This document shows positions 8,151-16,976 of a stretch of DNA of 64,000 bases, in pieces (positions within the stretch are counted from its first letter, which is position 1; every line of letters starts with the position of its first letter). Under the pieces are notes generated by a model. That model made no database searches. It saw nothing but the letters and a program-made list of their open reading frames with translations, and was not told where the DNA came from. The DNA comes from an uncultured Rikenellaceae bacterium (GTDB taxonomy: Bacteria; Bacteroidota; Bacteroidia; Bacteroidales; Rikenellaceae). The stretch spans positions 23,516-87,515 of the forward strand of contig CAJURV010000001.1 of NCBI GenBank assembly GCA_910588925.1, given 5' to 3'. The position numbers and the translations under genes are program-made.

Positions 8151-9152
8151 ATGGAACTTATCGAAAAGATCAAGGCCGCAGCGGCCAAAGATCTCAAACG
8201 CATCATCCTCCCCGAAGCGGAAGAGGAGAGAACATTGCGTGCCGGCGACCAGTGCATAGCCGAATCGCTCGCCGAAATCATCCTTATCGGCAATCCCGAA
8301 AAGATCGCCGCACAGGCCGCGAAGTTCGGTCTTACCAACGTAGGCAAGGCCAAGATAGTCGATCCCGCCAACAACCCCGACAAAGAGCGATACGTAGAGC
8401 TGATGCTCCAGATTCGCGGCGCCAAGGGGCTTACACGCGAACAGGCGGAAAAACTCATTGTAGACCCGCTCTATTTGGCCGTGATGATGATAAAGGCCGG
8501 CGATGCTGACGGCGAAGTGGCCGGTGCCAACAACGCTACCGGCGACGTGTTGCGCCCCGCTTTCCAGTATGTGAAAACGAAACCGGGTGTGAGCGTGGTA
8601 TCCGGCGCATTCCTCATGATGGTGCCCAAAGAGTTCGGCAACGACGGCCTCATGGTCTTCGCCGACTGTGCGGTACACCCCAACCCCACGGCGGAAGAGC
8701 TCGCCCAGATAGCGGTAGAGACCGGACGCACCACACGTGTCATAGCAGGTATGGAGCCCCGCATAGCGATGCTTAGCTTCTCTACCAAAGGATCGGCCAA
8801 ACACGAGATGGTCGACAAAGTGGTGACCGCCACCAAGCTGGCCAAAGAGATGGACCCCTCTCTCGACATAGACGGCGAACTGCAGGCCGACGCGGCCATA
8901 ATACCGGCCATAGGCGAGAAGAAAGCTCCCGGCAGCAAAATAGCAGGACACGCCAACGTACTGGTATTCCCGACGCTCGAAGTGGGCAACATAGCCTACA
9001 AACTGGTACAGCGCATGGCTCGTGCCGAAGCGATAGGACCCGTGCTTCAGGGTATGGCGGCGCCCATCAACGACCTTTCGCGCGGCTGTTCCGTGAGCGA
9101 CATCGTCAACTTAGTGGCTATCACCGCCTGCCAGGCACAAGGTCTCAAATAA
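8151..9152 (+). CDS. pta: Phosphate acetyltransferase
   Basis: Interconverts acetyl-CoA and acetyl phosphate, the first half of the Pta-AckA route that makes ATP and acetate. At 333 residues it is the short form lacking the N-terminal regulatory DRTGG/P-loop domains of the roughly 700-residue enterobacterial enzyme. It opens MELIEKIKAAAAKDLKRIILPEA and carries the family stretch GDADGEVAGA near residue 122. The ATG at 8151 is chosen because it follows the -7 box at a normal distance and starts where homology starts; longer readings add only unrelated residues. ackA follows after 13 bases, so the two form an operon. Confidence 0.95.
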   Translation: MELIEKIKAAAAKDLKRIILPEAEEERTLRAGDQCIAESLAEIILIGNPEKIAAQAAKFGLTNVGKAKIVDPANNPDKERYVELMLQIRGAKGLTREQAEKLIVDPLYLAVMMIKAGDADGEVAGANNATGDVLRPAFQYVKTKPGVSVVSGAFLMMVPKEFGNDGLMVFADCAVHPNPTAEELAQIAVETGRTTRVIAGMEPRIAMLSFSTKGSAKHEMVDKVVTATKLAKEMDPSLDIDGELQADAAIIPAIGEKKAPGSKIAGHANVLVFPTLEVGNIAYKLVQRMARAEAIGPVLQGMAAPINDLSRGCSVSDIVNLVAITACQAQGLK

Positions 9153-9165
9153 AACGACAAACCAA

Positions 9166-10371
9166 ATGATAATATTAGTTCTTAATTGCGGCAGTTCGTC
9201 GGCCAAGTACCAGGTGCTCGACATGAAAGGCGAAGGCGAAGCCAAAGTGCTCGCCAAAGGCATCGTCGAACGCATAGGCATGAAAGAGGGATTGCTCACC
9301 CACAAGCCCTCCGGCAAAGACAAATACGAAGTGTCGGCTCCCATTCCCGACCACACCGTAGCTATCAACATGATACTCGAAGCGCTCGTCGACCCGTCTC
9401 ACGGCGTGCTCGAAAGCCTCTCGCAGATAAATGCGGTAGGCCATAGGGTGGCCCACGGCGGAGAGTATTTCGCAGATAGCGCCGTGGTTACTCCGGATGT
9501 AAAGAAGAAGATAGAGAGCTGTTTCGAGCTGGCGCCCCTTCACAACCCCGCCAACATGAAAGGCGTTGAGGCCGTGGAGAAGATAATGCCCGGAACCCCT
9601 CAGGTGACAGCGTTCGACACATCGTTCCACCAGACGATGCCGCGCGAAAACTTCATCTATCCCATACCTTACGAATATTACGAAAAATATCGCGTACGTC
9701 GTTACGGCTTCCACGGCACAAGCCATAAATACGTGGCGGCCAAGGCATGCAAGATAGCCGGCGTAGACCTCAATAACTCCAAGATCATAACATGCCACAT
9801 AGGTAACGGCGCATCCATAACTGCCATAATCAACGGCAAGTCGTTCGATACCTCTATGGGTTTCACCCCCGTAGCCGGCCTTATGATGGGTACCCGTTGC
9901 GGCTCTATCGACCCCAGCGTCATAACGTTCGTAGCCGAACGCGAAAACCTCTCGGCAGAGCAAATGAACGACTTCATTAACAAGAAGTGCGGTTTGCAGG
10001 GAGTATCGGGCGTAAGCTCCGACATGCGCGACCTTAATGCTGCGGCCAAGAGCGGCAACGACAAGGCGCAACTGGCTCTCAAGATGTTCAATCTGCGCAT
10101 CAAGCATTTCATAGGTGCTTTCGCAGCCGAGATGGGCGGCGTAGACATGGTGGTATTCACCGGCGGCATAGGCGAACACGACGAGGAGTCGCGCGCCGAA
10201 TCGTGCAGCGGCCTCGAATTCATGGGCATATCTATAGACAAGAAGGCCAACGACGAAGCTTTCGGCAAAGATATGATAATATCGGACTCTAAGGTGAAAG
10301 TGGTTGTGGCTACCACCGACGAGGAGTTGGTCATAGCTTCGGACACCTACAGATTGCTCGGAGGCAAGTAA
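9166..10371 (+). CDS. ackA: Acetate kinase
   Basis: Transfers phosphate from acetyl phosphate to ADP, giving acetate and ATP. The 401-residue length is typical. The ASKHA-fold signatures are clear: LVLNCGSSSAKY at residues 4-15, the second acetokinase signature from VGHRVAHGGEYF, the catalytic TAFDTSFHQTMP, and the nucleotide-binding HIGNGAS and FTGGIGEH loops. Cytoplasmic. It directly follows pta and is closed by an intrinsic terminator at 10393-10424. Confidence 0.97.
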   Translation: MIILVLNCGSSSAKYQVLDMKGEGEAKVLAKGIVERIGMKEGLLTHKPSGKDKYEVSAPIPDHTVAINMILEALVDPSHGVLESLSQINAVGHRVAHGGEYFADSAVVTPDVKKKIESCFELAPLHNPANMKGVEAVEKIMPGTPQVTAFDTSFHQTMPRENFIYPIPYEYYEKYRVRRYGFHGTSHKYVAAKACKIAGVDLNNSKIITCHIGNGASITAIINGKSFDTSMGFTPVAGLMMGTRCGSIDPSVITFVAERENLSAEQMNDFINKKCGLQGVSGVSSDMRDLNAAAKSGNDKAQLALKMFNLRIKHFIGAFAAEMGGVDMVVFTGGIGEHDEESRAESCSGLEFMGISIDKKANDEAFGKDMIISDSKVKVVVATTDEELVIASDTYRLLGGK

Positions 10372-10392
10372 CCTATTTTTATATATACTCGG

Positions 10393-10424
10393 AAAGGCGG
10401 ATTGATTTACGATCCGCCTTTTTT
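10393..10424 (+). terminator. Terminator of pta-ackA
   Basis: Stem AAGGCGGAT / ATCCGCCTT with a short loop, followed by a T-run. Confidence 0.9.
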
Positions 10425-10714
10425 ATGCGTTTAAACAAGCGTGGCGTGCATAAATTCGGGTGTACGGACCGGAAAATACACTTTTCGCAAGCGATCCCGA
10501 GCGGAATAAGGCACCAACGTACGCACCACGCAGCAGGCATAAATCTCACGCCACGAAGCAGACCAGTTTTACTGACGTATTCAAACGACCCACGGCAGGC
10601 TTCGAATTTTATAACACTGCCAAAAAATTCCGTAATCTCACGCATACATGAGACATAGAAAACGGTCAGCTATCTCCGAAAAGTAACAATAAGTGTCCGA
10701 ATCTATCGTATCTA
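10425..10714. other. 290-bp gap between ackA terminator and ptb promoter
   Basis: Open reading stretches of 60-80 codons exist here on both strands, but none has a family resemblance, a plausible start context or good codon use. I see no structured element. Confidence 0.6.
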
Positions 10715-10745
10715 TTTTTATTTCATATCATTTTTCTTATTTTTG
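10715..10745 (+). promoter_or_regulatory. ptb-buk promoter
   Basis: TATTTTTG at 10738-10745 fits the -7 box, with TTTT at the exact -33 position (19-base spacer). The ptb ATG is 70 bases downstream. Confidence 0.6.
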
Positions 10746-10815
10746 GCACGCAAATAGCAGGGACCTATGGTTCAAACACATAACATGGCTCCATACAAAT
10801 AACTGAATAGCACCG

Positions 10816-11718
10816 ATGATCTCAAACCTCCAAGACCTCCTCGCCACGGCGGCGGAGCGGCCCGCCAAACGACTGGTTGCGGCATACGCCAATGATTCCC
10901 ATACTATAAAGGCTTGTGCCGATGCCGTTGAAAGAGGCATAGTCACAGCTACCCTCGTCGGCGACAAGACCACTATTACAGACATCTGCCGGGCGGAGAA
11001 TATAGACCCGTCCAAATTCGAGATAGAAGACGAAAAAGGCGACATGGAGTCGGTAGCCGCGGCTGTGTCGTTAGTGGCCTCGGGCAAGGGCGACATATTG
11101 ATGAAAGGATTGGTCTCGACCGACAAATACATGCGCGGCATACTATCCAAGGATATGGGTTTGGTGCCGCCCAAAGGCATATTGAGCCATGTGTCGGTGA
11201 TAGACCTGCCCTCTATGGACAGACTGCTCACGGTCAGCGACGTGGCCGTCATACCCGCACCCGATTTGAATGCGAAAAAAGCGATGATAGGCTATTGCGC
11301 CAAAGTAGCCGCCAGACTCGGATGCACCTCGCCGAAAGTGGCGTTGATAGCTCCAAGCGAACAGGTTTTGCCGGCCATACCGTCGAGCGCCGAGGCGGCC
11401 ATACTGTCTAAGATGGGCGACAGGGGACAGCTTCCCGGCGGCGGTGTAGTAGACGGACCGTTGGCGTTAGATGTGGCTATAGACCCGGAATCGGCACGAA
11501 TCAAGAAACTTGCCGGACCGGTGGCAGGGAATGCCGATTGCCTGATATTTCCCAACATAGAGTCGGCCAACGTATTCTTCAAGAGCTGCACCAAGTTGGC
11601 CGGAGCGGAGGTAGCCGCCATAGTGGTAGGCGCAAAGGTGCCGTGCGTACTCACATCGCGCGGCGACAGCGAAACGACCAAATTATGTTCCATAGCGCTC
11701 GCCGCACTGATGGCATAA
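10816..11718 (+). CDS. ptb: Phosphate butyryltransferase
   Basis: 300-residue acyl-CoA:phosphate transferase of the Pta/Ptb family, converting butyryl-CoA (or branched acyl-CoA) to the acyl phosphate. Assignment to Ptb rather than a second Pta rests on the length, the layout (AAERPAKRLVAAYANDSHTI at the N-terminus; MKGLVSTDKYMRGIL mid-protein; the C-terminal CLIFPNIESANVFFKS) and the immediate buk partner. The gap to buk is 2 bases, so they are one transcription unit. The true acyl chain (butyrate, isobutyrate, isovalerate) cannot be read from the sequence. Confidence 0.9.
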   Translation: MISNLQDLLATAAERPAKRLVAAYANDSHTIKACADAVERGIVTATLVGDKTTITDICRAENIDPSKFEIEDEKGDMESVAAAVSLVASGKGDILMKGLVSTDKYMRGILSKDMGLVPPKGILSHVSVIDLPSMDRLLTVSDVAVIPAPDLNAKKAMIGYCAKVAARLGCTSPKVALIAPSEQVLPAIPSSAEAAILSKMGDRGQLPGGGVVDGPLALDVAIDPESARIKKLAGPVAGNADCLIFPNIESANVFFKSCTKLAGAEVAAIVVGAKVPCVLTSRGDSETTKLCSIALAALMA

Positions 11719-11720
11719 AG

Positions 11721-12797
11721 ATGAAGACACCTGTAATACTTGCTATAAATCCCGGATCGACGAGTACCAAAATAGCCGTCACACGCGGCGTCGAACCGGT
11801 GTTCGAGAAGAACATACAGCATCCCGCGAGTGAGCTTAAAAAGTTCGCCGCCATAAACGATCAATTCGGTTTCAGACGCGATTTGGTAGCTTCTGCGCTC
11901 AAAGAAGCGGGCATAAATCTCTCCGACATAGATATATTCATGGGCAGGGGAGGGCTCGTGCGACCGATAGAGTCGGGAGTATGGGAGGTAAACGACGCTA
12001 TGGTCGCCGACCTGCAAATGGGTATAATGGGCCAGCACGCATGCAATCTCGGAGGACTGATAGCGCGGTCGCTCGCAGACGAGGCCGGAGTCAAGGCATA
12101 TATAGCCGACCCGGTAGTGGTGGACGAGATGAGCGACGTAGCTCATGTGGGCGGCCACCCGTTAACCCCGCGTTACTCCATATTTCACGCACTCAACCAG
12201 AAAGCCGTCGCCCGCCGCTATTGCAAAGAGAGGGGAGTGGACTACGACTCTGTAAACCTCATAGTGGCCCACATGGGAGGAGGCGTATCCATAGGCACCC
12301 ACATATCGGGACGCGTAGATGATGTAAATAACGCTCTGGTAGGCGAGGGTCCTTTCTCTGTGGACCGTAGCGGCACCCTGCCGGCCGGGACGCTCGCCGA
12401 CATGTGTTTTTCAGGCAATTACGACGAAAAGGAGATTCGTCGTATAATATGCGGAGCGGGAGGAGTAGTGGCGCATCTCGGTCACGGCGACATGAAAAAG
12501 GCTGTCGACGACGCTTTGGCCGGTGATGCAGAAAGCGCACTCATAGTCGATGCTTTCGCCTACAACGTGGCAAAAGCCATAGGTGCCGCCGCAGTGGTAT
12601 GCAAGGGTAGAGTAGAGGCCATATTGCTCACAGGGGGAATCGCTTACAGCAAACATATTTGCGACAAAGTGACCGAGGCGGTGGAGTTCATTGCCCCGGT
12701 GGCCGTTTACGGAGGCGAGAACGAAATGTTATCGCTTGCGGAAAACGCCGTAATGCTATGGGAAGGACGCACACAAAACAAAGTATACGGATTCTAG
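11721..12797 (+). CDS. buk: Butyrate kinase
   Basis: 358-residue acetokinase-family enzyme making ATP and butyrate or a branched-chain acid from the acyl phosphate. Signatures are LAINPGSTSTKIAV near the N-terminus, FMGRGGLVRPIESG, HMGGGVSIGTHISGR in the middle and LLTGGIAYSKHICD near the C-terminus, all typical of Buk rather than AckA. The ATG at 11721 lies 2 bases after the ptb stop; longer in-frame readings run back through ptb. The stop codon is immediately followed by eight G that start repeat copy A2, whose hairpin should terminate the operon. Confidence 0.93.
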   Translation: MKTPVILAINPGSTSTKIAVTRGVEPVFEKNIQHPASELKKFAAINDQFGFRRDLVASALKEAGINLSDIDIFMGRGGLVRPIESGVWEVNDAMVADLQMGIMGQHACNLGGLIARSLADEAGVKAYIADPVVVDEMSDVAHVGGHPLTPRYSIFHALNQKAVARRYCKERGVDYDSVNLIVAHMGGGVSIGTHISGRVDDVNNALVGEGPFSVDRSGTLPAGTLADMCFSGNYDEKEIRRIICGAGGVVAHLGHGDMKKAVDDALAGDAESALIVDAFAYNVAKAIGAAAVVCKGRVEAILLTGGIAYSKHICDKVTEAVEFIAPVAVYGGENEMLSLAENAVMLWEGRTQNKVYGF

Positions 12798-12885
12798 GGG
12801 GGGGGCATAGCCCCCTTCTCGAATCAACTTTACATGTCGGTTATTTGGCCAGAGTCAGGTGAAAACGGCATGTTGTACTTGCCTC
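12795..12885 (+). repeat. Family A repeat, copy A2, with terminator hairpin
   Basis: Begins in the buk stop context TTCTAGGGGGGG, which is also how the pdxB gene end reads on its own strand. Hairpin GGGGGC-ATA-GCCCCC at 801-815 of the 12-kb block, then GAATCAACTTTA, CATGTCGGTTA and GGTGAAAACGGCA, matching A1 in order. The stem differs from A1 at one position on both sides (G-C in place of A-T). Confidence 0.85.
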
Positions 12886-13145
12886 ATTTAGGTAGATATG
12901 TCGCATATTAAAAGTTAAAAGGCATATCGGGTTGCTTCATTCAGTTAGCGAGGGAAGACCGTAAAAGAGTTTTCCCTCGTATAGTGTTCAATATCCGTAG
13001 TTCCACCGAATAATAGACCGGGTTTTACACACTGCCAAGTGCGTTTGGCCCGAATTTTTATACTATAAAATATATAGACCACGCAACATTAGGATCATCC
13101 CCATATATGGCACATAAACGAGGCGCGGTCTCTTTTTCGAGATAC
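12886..13145. other. 260-bp gap upstream of the fba promoter
   Basis: No gene seen. It contains an 8-bp hairpin (CGAGGGAA 12949-12956 with TTCCCTCG 12972-12979, 15-base loop) without a T-run; its role is unknown. The rest is AT-rich. Confidence 0.55.
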
Positions 13146-13176
13146 ATTGCATTTTATAATTATTTTACTAAATTTG
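13146..13176 (+). promoter_or_regulatory. fba promoter
   Basis: TAAATTTG at 13169-13176 is a full -7 match, and ATTG at 13146-13149 matches 3 of 4 bases of the -33 box with an exact 19-base spacer. Confidence 0.75.
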
Positions 13177-13255
13177 TGCCTTGAAAAGCGCATATTTTCA
13201 ATACGGCCGTAACAATGGCCGGATATGGATAGAGAACTTTTAAATAATTGACATA

Positions 13256-14332
13256 ATGAGCAATTCAAAATTCCCCGCCGGCGTTCTCACCGGTAAAGCC
13301 GTTCAGGATCTTTTCGCATACGCGAAAGAACACGGGTTCGCCATACCCGCTGTCAATGTTACCGGCACCGACACCGTAAACGCCGTTCTCGAAACGGCCG
13401 CATCTGTCGGAAGCCCCGTTATCATACAGCTATCTAACGGCGGTGCATCGTTCTATGCAGGCAAAAGCCTCTCTAACGACGGTCAGAAAGCCGCTATCCT
13501 CGGCGCCGTATCTTGCGCGCTTCACGTACACACCGTAGCGGAGGCTTACGGCGTTCCCGTAGTGCTCCATACCGACCACGCTGCCAAGAAGCTGCTTCCC
13601 TGGATCGACGGCCTTTTGGATGCGGGCGAAGCTCACTTCGCAAAAACAGGAAAGCCCCTATTCAGCTCACACATGCTCGACCTTTCGGAAGAGTCGTTGC
13701 ATGACAACATCGAGATATGCAAGAAATATCTCGAACGCATGAGCAAGATAGGCATGACTCTCGAGATAGAGCTCGGTATCACCGGCGGTGAAGAGGACGG
13801 CGTAGACAACTCGCATGTCGATTCATCCAAGCTCTACACCCAGCCCGAAGATGTCGACTACGCATACACCCAGCTAAGCGCCATAAGCCCCAACTTCACT
13901 ATAGCTGCATCTTTCGGTAACGTACACGGCGTCTACAAACCCGGCAACGTAGTACTCAGCCCCGAGATATTGAAAAACTCGCAGGAGTACATACAGAAGA
14001 AACACAACACCGGTCCCAAGCCCGTCAACTTCGTGTTCCATGGCGGCTCCGGCTCTGAACCCGAAAAGATACAGGAAGCCATCAGCTACGGTGTTATAAA
14101 GATGAACCTCGACACCGACATGCAGTGGGCATTCTGGAACGGCATACGCAAATATTACGTAGCCAAAGAGGCGTATCTGCAGGGTCAGCTCGGCAACCCC
14201 GAAGGCCCCGATGCCCCCAACAAGAAATACTACGATCCCCGCGCATGGTTGCGTAAGGGCGAAGAGTCTATCGTAGAGCGTCTCAAGGTCTCTTATAAAG
14301 ATCTCAACGCCATCGACGCTTTGAATAAATAA
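13256..14332 (+). CDS. fba: Fructose-bisphosphate aldolase, class II
   Basis: Zinc-dependent aldolase of glycolysis and gluconeogenesis, 358 residues, of the long class II (FbaA) type. Visible signatures: IPAVNVTGTDTVNAVLE near residues 25-41, the zinc-site region VVLHTDHAAKKLLPW near 103-117, EIELGITGGEEDGV near 167-180, FGNVHGVYKPGNV with a metal-ligand His, and FHGGSGS with the C-terminal phosphate-binding loop. Codon use looks more biased than in neighbours, fitting high expression. A terminator separates it from the PPi-type phosphofructokinase gene, so each may be controlled separately. Confidence 0.96.
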   Translation: MSNSKFPAGVLTGKAVQDLFAYAKEHGFAIPAVNVTGTDTVNAVLETAASVGSPVIIQLSNGGASFYAGKSLSNDGQKAAILGAVSCALHVHTVAEAYGVPVVLHTDHAAKKLLPWIDGLLDAGEAHFAKTGKPLFSSHMLDLSEESLHDNIEICKKYLERMSKIGMTLEIELGITGGEEDGVDNSHVDSSKLYTQPEDVDYAYTQLSAISPNFTIAASFGNVHGVYKPGNVVLSPEILKNSQEYIQKKHNTGPKPVNFVFHGGSGSEPEKIQEAISYGVIKMNLDTDMQWAFWNGIRKYYVAKEAYLQGQLGNPEGPDAPNKKYYDPRAWLRKGEESIVERLKVSYKDLNAIDALNK

Positions 14333-14339
14333 ATACCGG

Positions 14340-14369
14340 AAGCCCCCTGTGCTTTATGGGGGCTTTTTT
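14340..14369 (+). terminator. Terminator between fba and pfp
   Basis: AGCCCCC / GGGGGCT stem, 10-base loop and a run of six T, immediately after fba. Confidence 0.88.
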
Positions 14370-14417
14370 ATGTTTCTCAACAAGCGATTTAATCAATCAA
14401 CTAAAAATAAGCGCATT

Positions 14418-15671
14418 ATGAAAGATGCTGTTGCAATTTTGTGTGCCGGAGGTCCCGCTCCCGGTATCAATACGGTGATTAGTTCCGTAACGAAGATATT
14501 TCTTCAGAACGGATATACCGTGCTCGGTCTCAACGGCGGTTACAAAAGTCTCTTCGCCGACGAACCCGATTTTGTCTATCTCGATTTCGAAATAGCCGAT
14601 AACATATATTCTCGTGGCGGTTCTTTCCTTGTGATGAGCCGTTACAAACCCACCGACAAAGAGTTCCGTCCCGATTTCTTCGAGAAATACAACGTTAAGT
14701 TGCTCGTTACCATCGGCGGCGACGACACTGCGTCTACGGCCAACCGTCTCTCAAAATATCTTAGAGACCGTAACATAAACGTGTCTAACATACACGTTCC
14801 CAAAACTATCGACAACGACCTTCCCTTGCCCGCAGGCGTTCCCACTTTCGGTTACAACTCGGCTAAAGAGGAGGGTGTGAAGCTCGCTACCACTCTTTAC
14901 GAAGATGCGCGCACCAGCGGCAACTGGTTCGTAGTATCGGCAATGGGACGCGAGGCCGGTCACTTGGCATTCGGTATCGGATCGGCATGCCACTATCCTA
15001 TGATAATCATCCCCGAGATGTTCAACAAGACGCCGATCACATTCGATAAGATCACCCGCCTTGTCATCTCGTCTATGGTCAAACGCCGCCTTATGGGCAT
15101 ACCTTACGGTATAGCTATCATAAGCGAGGGTGTATTCCACTTCATGAACGATGACGAAGTAATAGGAACCGGCGTACAGTTCACTTACGACGATCACGGA
15201 CATCCCGAACTCGGTAACGTCAGCAAATCGCACATTTTCAACATGCTCGTGCAGCAGAGACTTAAAAACCTCCGCATAAAGGTCAAGAGCCGTCCCAACG
15301 AGATGGGTTACGAGTTGCGTTGTTGCCGTCCCGTCGCTTACGACCTCTCGTATGCGACCCAGCTGGGCCTCGGCGTATACAAGCTCTATAACGAAGGCAT
15401 CACCGGTTGTGTAGTAACAATCAACAACGACGGTACGCCCGAACCTTTATACCTAAGCGACGTAGCCGACGAAAACGGCAAAATCAAACCGCGTCTGGTA
15501 GACATAAACTCAGACAAAGTACAGATAATCATGCAGCACAATATGCACTACATCACGCCTGAAGATTATCGCAACGCATCGAAGTATGTCGACAACCCCG
15601 AAGAATTCGACTTCTACAAAATTCTCGAATGGGATAAGGAAGAGGGTTGCGGAACACCGGTTTGCAAATAA
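14418..15671 (+). CDS. pfp: PPi-type 6-phosphofructokinase
   Basis: Phosphorylates fructose-6-phosphate. The donor-specificity motif reads IGGDDTAS (GGDD at residues 100-103) where ATP enzymes have GGDGS, and the catalytic loop is PKTIDND (128-134) where ATP enzymes have GTIDND. Both are the known hallmarks of pyrophosphate-dependent PFK, so a reversible PPi enzyme is inferred. The length is 417 residues with an N-terminal CAGGPAPGINTVI loop. ATG at 14418 is chosen because homology starts at MKDAVAILCAGG; upstream in-frame ATGs fall within or just after the fba terminator. A strong terminator follows. Confidence 0.9.
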   Translation: MKDAVAILCAGGPAPGINTVISSVTKIFLQNGYTVLGLNGGYKSLFADEPDFVYLDFEIADNIYSRGGSFLVMSRYKPTDKEFRPDFFEKYNVKLLVTIGGDDTASTANRLSKYLRDRNINVSNIHVPKTIDNDLPLPAGVPTFGYNSAKEEGVKLATTLYEDARTSGNWFVVSAMGREAGHLAFGIGSACHYPMIIIPEMFNKTPITFDKITRLVISSMVKRRLMGIPYGIAIISEGVFHFMNDDEVIGTGVQFTYDDHGHPELGNVSKSHIFNMLVQQRLKNLRIKVKSRPNEMGYELRCCRPVAYDLSYATQLGLGVYKLYNEGITGCVVTINNDGTPEPLYLSDVADENGKIKPRLVDINSDKVQIIMQHNMHYITPEDYRNASKYVDNPEEFDFYKILEWDKEEGCGTPVCK

Positions 15672-15693
15672 CCTTATAAGACTTGATCTCTTT

Positions 15694-15724
15694 GCGGCGC
15701 ATTTTTCATGATGCGCCGCTTATT
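15694..15724 (+). terminator. Terminator after pfp
   Basis: GCGGCGCAT (15694-15702) pairs with ATGCGCCGC (15711-15719), followed by TTATTTT. Confidence 0.85.
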
Positions 15725-15788
15725 TTGAACACCCTTTATTTAACATAATGTATATTATAATTCAATAGTATGTTTTCAATATTATGGC

Positions 15789-15796
15789 TATATTTG
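15789..15796 (+). promoter_or_regulatory. -7 box of the 15824 gene
   Basis: TATATTTG, 27 bases before the ATG. No good -33 box. Confidence 0.55.
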
Positions 15797-15823
15797 TATT
15801 CAATGCCATAAAAACAAACCGTT

Positions 15824-16282
15824 ATGTGCGATTATAATGACTATAAGGAGATTGAACGGACGATCACGGACAACGACATTTCGTTTCAAAAGATAGACGG
15901 TGACGACAAAGAGCGTCTCATACAAAGGTTATACGACACTTTCGTTATCGGAAACCCTCGCGCATTATGGATGAATTTCAAATATATTCCGGAAAATATA
16001 GATTGTAACATGGAAGATCCGTACTTCCATTTGCCGGAGATAATAGACGGAGATACCGATCTATATTTCTTTATAGATTATTGGAACAGAGATTTTATAA
16101 TCTATAAAGCAAAAATGTCCGATATACACACATTCTTAGGTGACTGCGAGGCACTTATCGACGAATACTATTTGGTAACACCGGATTTTACGGAGCTATA
16201 CGGCATAACGGACCATGACGACCTGTTGCACATAGATATACGACAAAACGAAATTAGGAGTCACACATCCATCTCCGAATAA
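15824..16282 (+). CDS. Hypothetical acidic cytoplasmic protein
   Basis: 152 residues, strongly acidic, without signal peptide or membrane segment. It has a charged N-terminal helix (YKEIERTITDNDISFQKIDG), a central WMNFKYIPENID block, an aromatic strand YFFIDYWNRDFIIYKAK and a DEYYLVTPDFTELYGITDHDDLLHID ending. This layout resembles small single-gene families such as DUF6756 and polymorphic-toxin immunity-like proteins, but I do not recognise it firmly. It is a single-gene unit with its own -7 box, facing a minus-strand gene. No toxin is adjacent. Confidence 0.7.
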   Translation: MCDYNDYKEIERTITDNDISFQKIDGDDKERLIQRLYDTFVIGNPRALWMNFKYIPENIDCNMEDPYFHLPEIIDGDTDLYFFIDYWNRDFIIYKAKMSDIHTFLGDCEALIDEYYLVTPDFTELYGITDHDDLLHIDIRQNEIRSHTSISE

Positions 16283-16306
16283 AAAACGGCATCCGCAAAG
16301 ATGCCG
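16280..16306 (-). terminator. Terminator of the 16323-16865 gene
   Basis: CGGCATC / GATGCCG stem with a six-T run on the minus strand. The run overlaps the stop of the converging plus-strand gene. Confidence 0.8.
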
Positions 16307-16322
16307 TGTCGAATTATATCGC

Positions 16323-16865
16323 CTACCGAGGTGTATGCGACGGTCTGTCGAAAAACGGACTCTTACCGGTACAACTTATAGGTATGCCTATAATCTGGTT
16401 ACACTCTTTCATGACACCGAGACGTCGCACCGCTTCGCCTACCGAATACATCACGCGGCTGTCTACGCGCGAATCGGCGGCGAAAGACACGGCAGAGCCT
16501 ATCGCTATACCTAAGTCTATGGAATTGAACGCACACGGCACGTCCTGTAGCTCCTCCTTGACGGCGCATGTAGGGAAACCGCAATACCCGCAGTTTAGTC
16601 CCGCCGGTTTTATCTTGGCTCCTATCAGCACCACCGCTCCGGCCTGCAATATGTTATCGGCATCGCGCATGAAAAACATCTTGCCGAGGGGTTCGGCCAA
16701 CTCTTTCATTTTGCGTGAAAGGTGCCTTATATCGTCACCCTCGAACATAGCTATCTGCAACACATCCACACCTTTAGCCTTAGGTGCGGTACGTGCCGCT
16801 ATCATCATTCCCAAAGCCACTTCGTGAAGCCTCTCCGTTCTTACGATCTCTTCCCTTATTATCAT
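16323..16865 (-). CDS. Ferredoxin-domain protein (DUF2148-like)
   Basis: 180 residues. The motif LNCGYCGFPTC near residues 90-100 plus later cysteines (VPCAFN, MKECNQI) suggest an iron-sulfur cluster, as in the DUF2148 family of archaeal and anaerobe proteins. The family has no assigned reaction. N-terminal helices (REEIVRTERLHEVALGMMIAARTAP) and the GIAIGSAVSFAAD segment are conserved features of this family as far as I recall. Cytoplasmic; a redox role is likely in an anaerobe but inferred. Monocistronic, with a terminator at 16280-16306. Confidence 0.78.
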   Translation of the reverse strand: MIIREEIVRTERLHEVALGMMIAARTAPKAKGVDVLQIAMFEGDDIRHLSRKMKELAEPLGKMFFMRDADNILQAGAVVLIGAKIKPAGLNCGYCGFPTCAVKEELQDVPCAFNSIDLGIAIGSAVSFAADSRVDSRVMYSVGEAVRRLGVMKECNQIIGIPISCTGKSPFFDRPSHTPR

Positions 16866-16976
16866 TCCTCTCTGTTTTTAAATAAATCTCACACAAAGTT
16901 ACAAAATTTTCGGGGGCATATACGGTGCGCCGCCATTTTTGACAAAACACCGTCTACGACAACCCTCCTCCCCTAT

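Noticed and set aside
10425-10658. Open frames between ackA and ptb on both strands
   Set aside because: They begin within or next to the ackA terminator, overlap each other, and lack recognisable features.
11538-11720. Longer N-terminus for butyrate kinase
   Set aside because: It overlaps the end of ptb in another frame; homology begins at the ATG at 11721.
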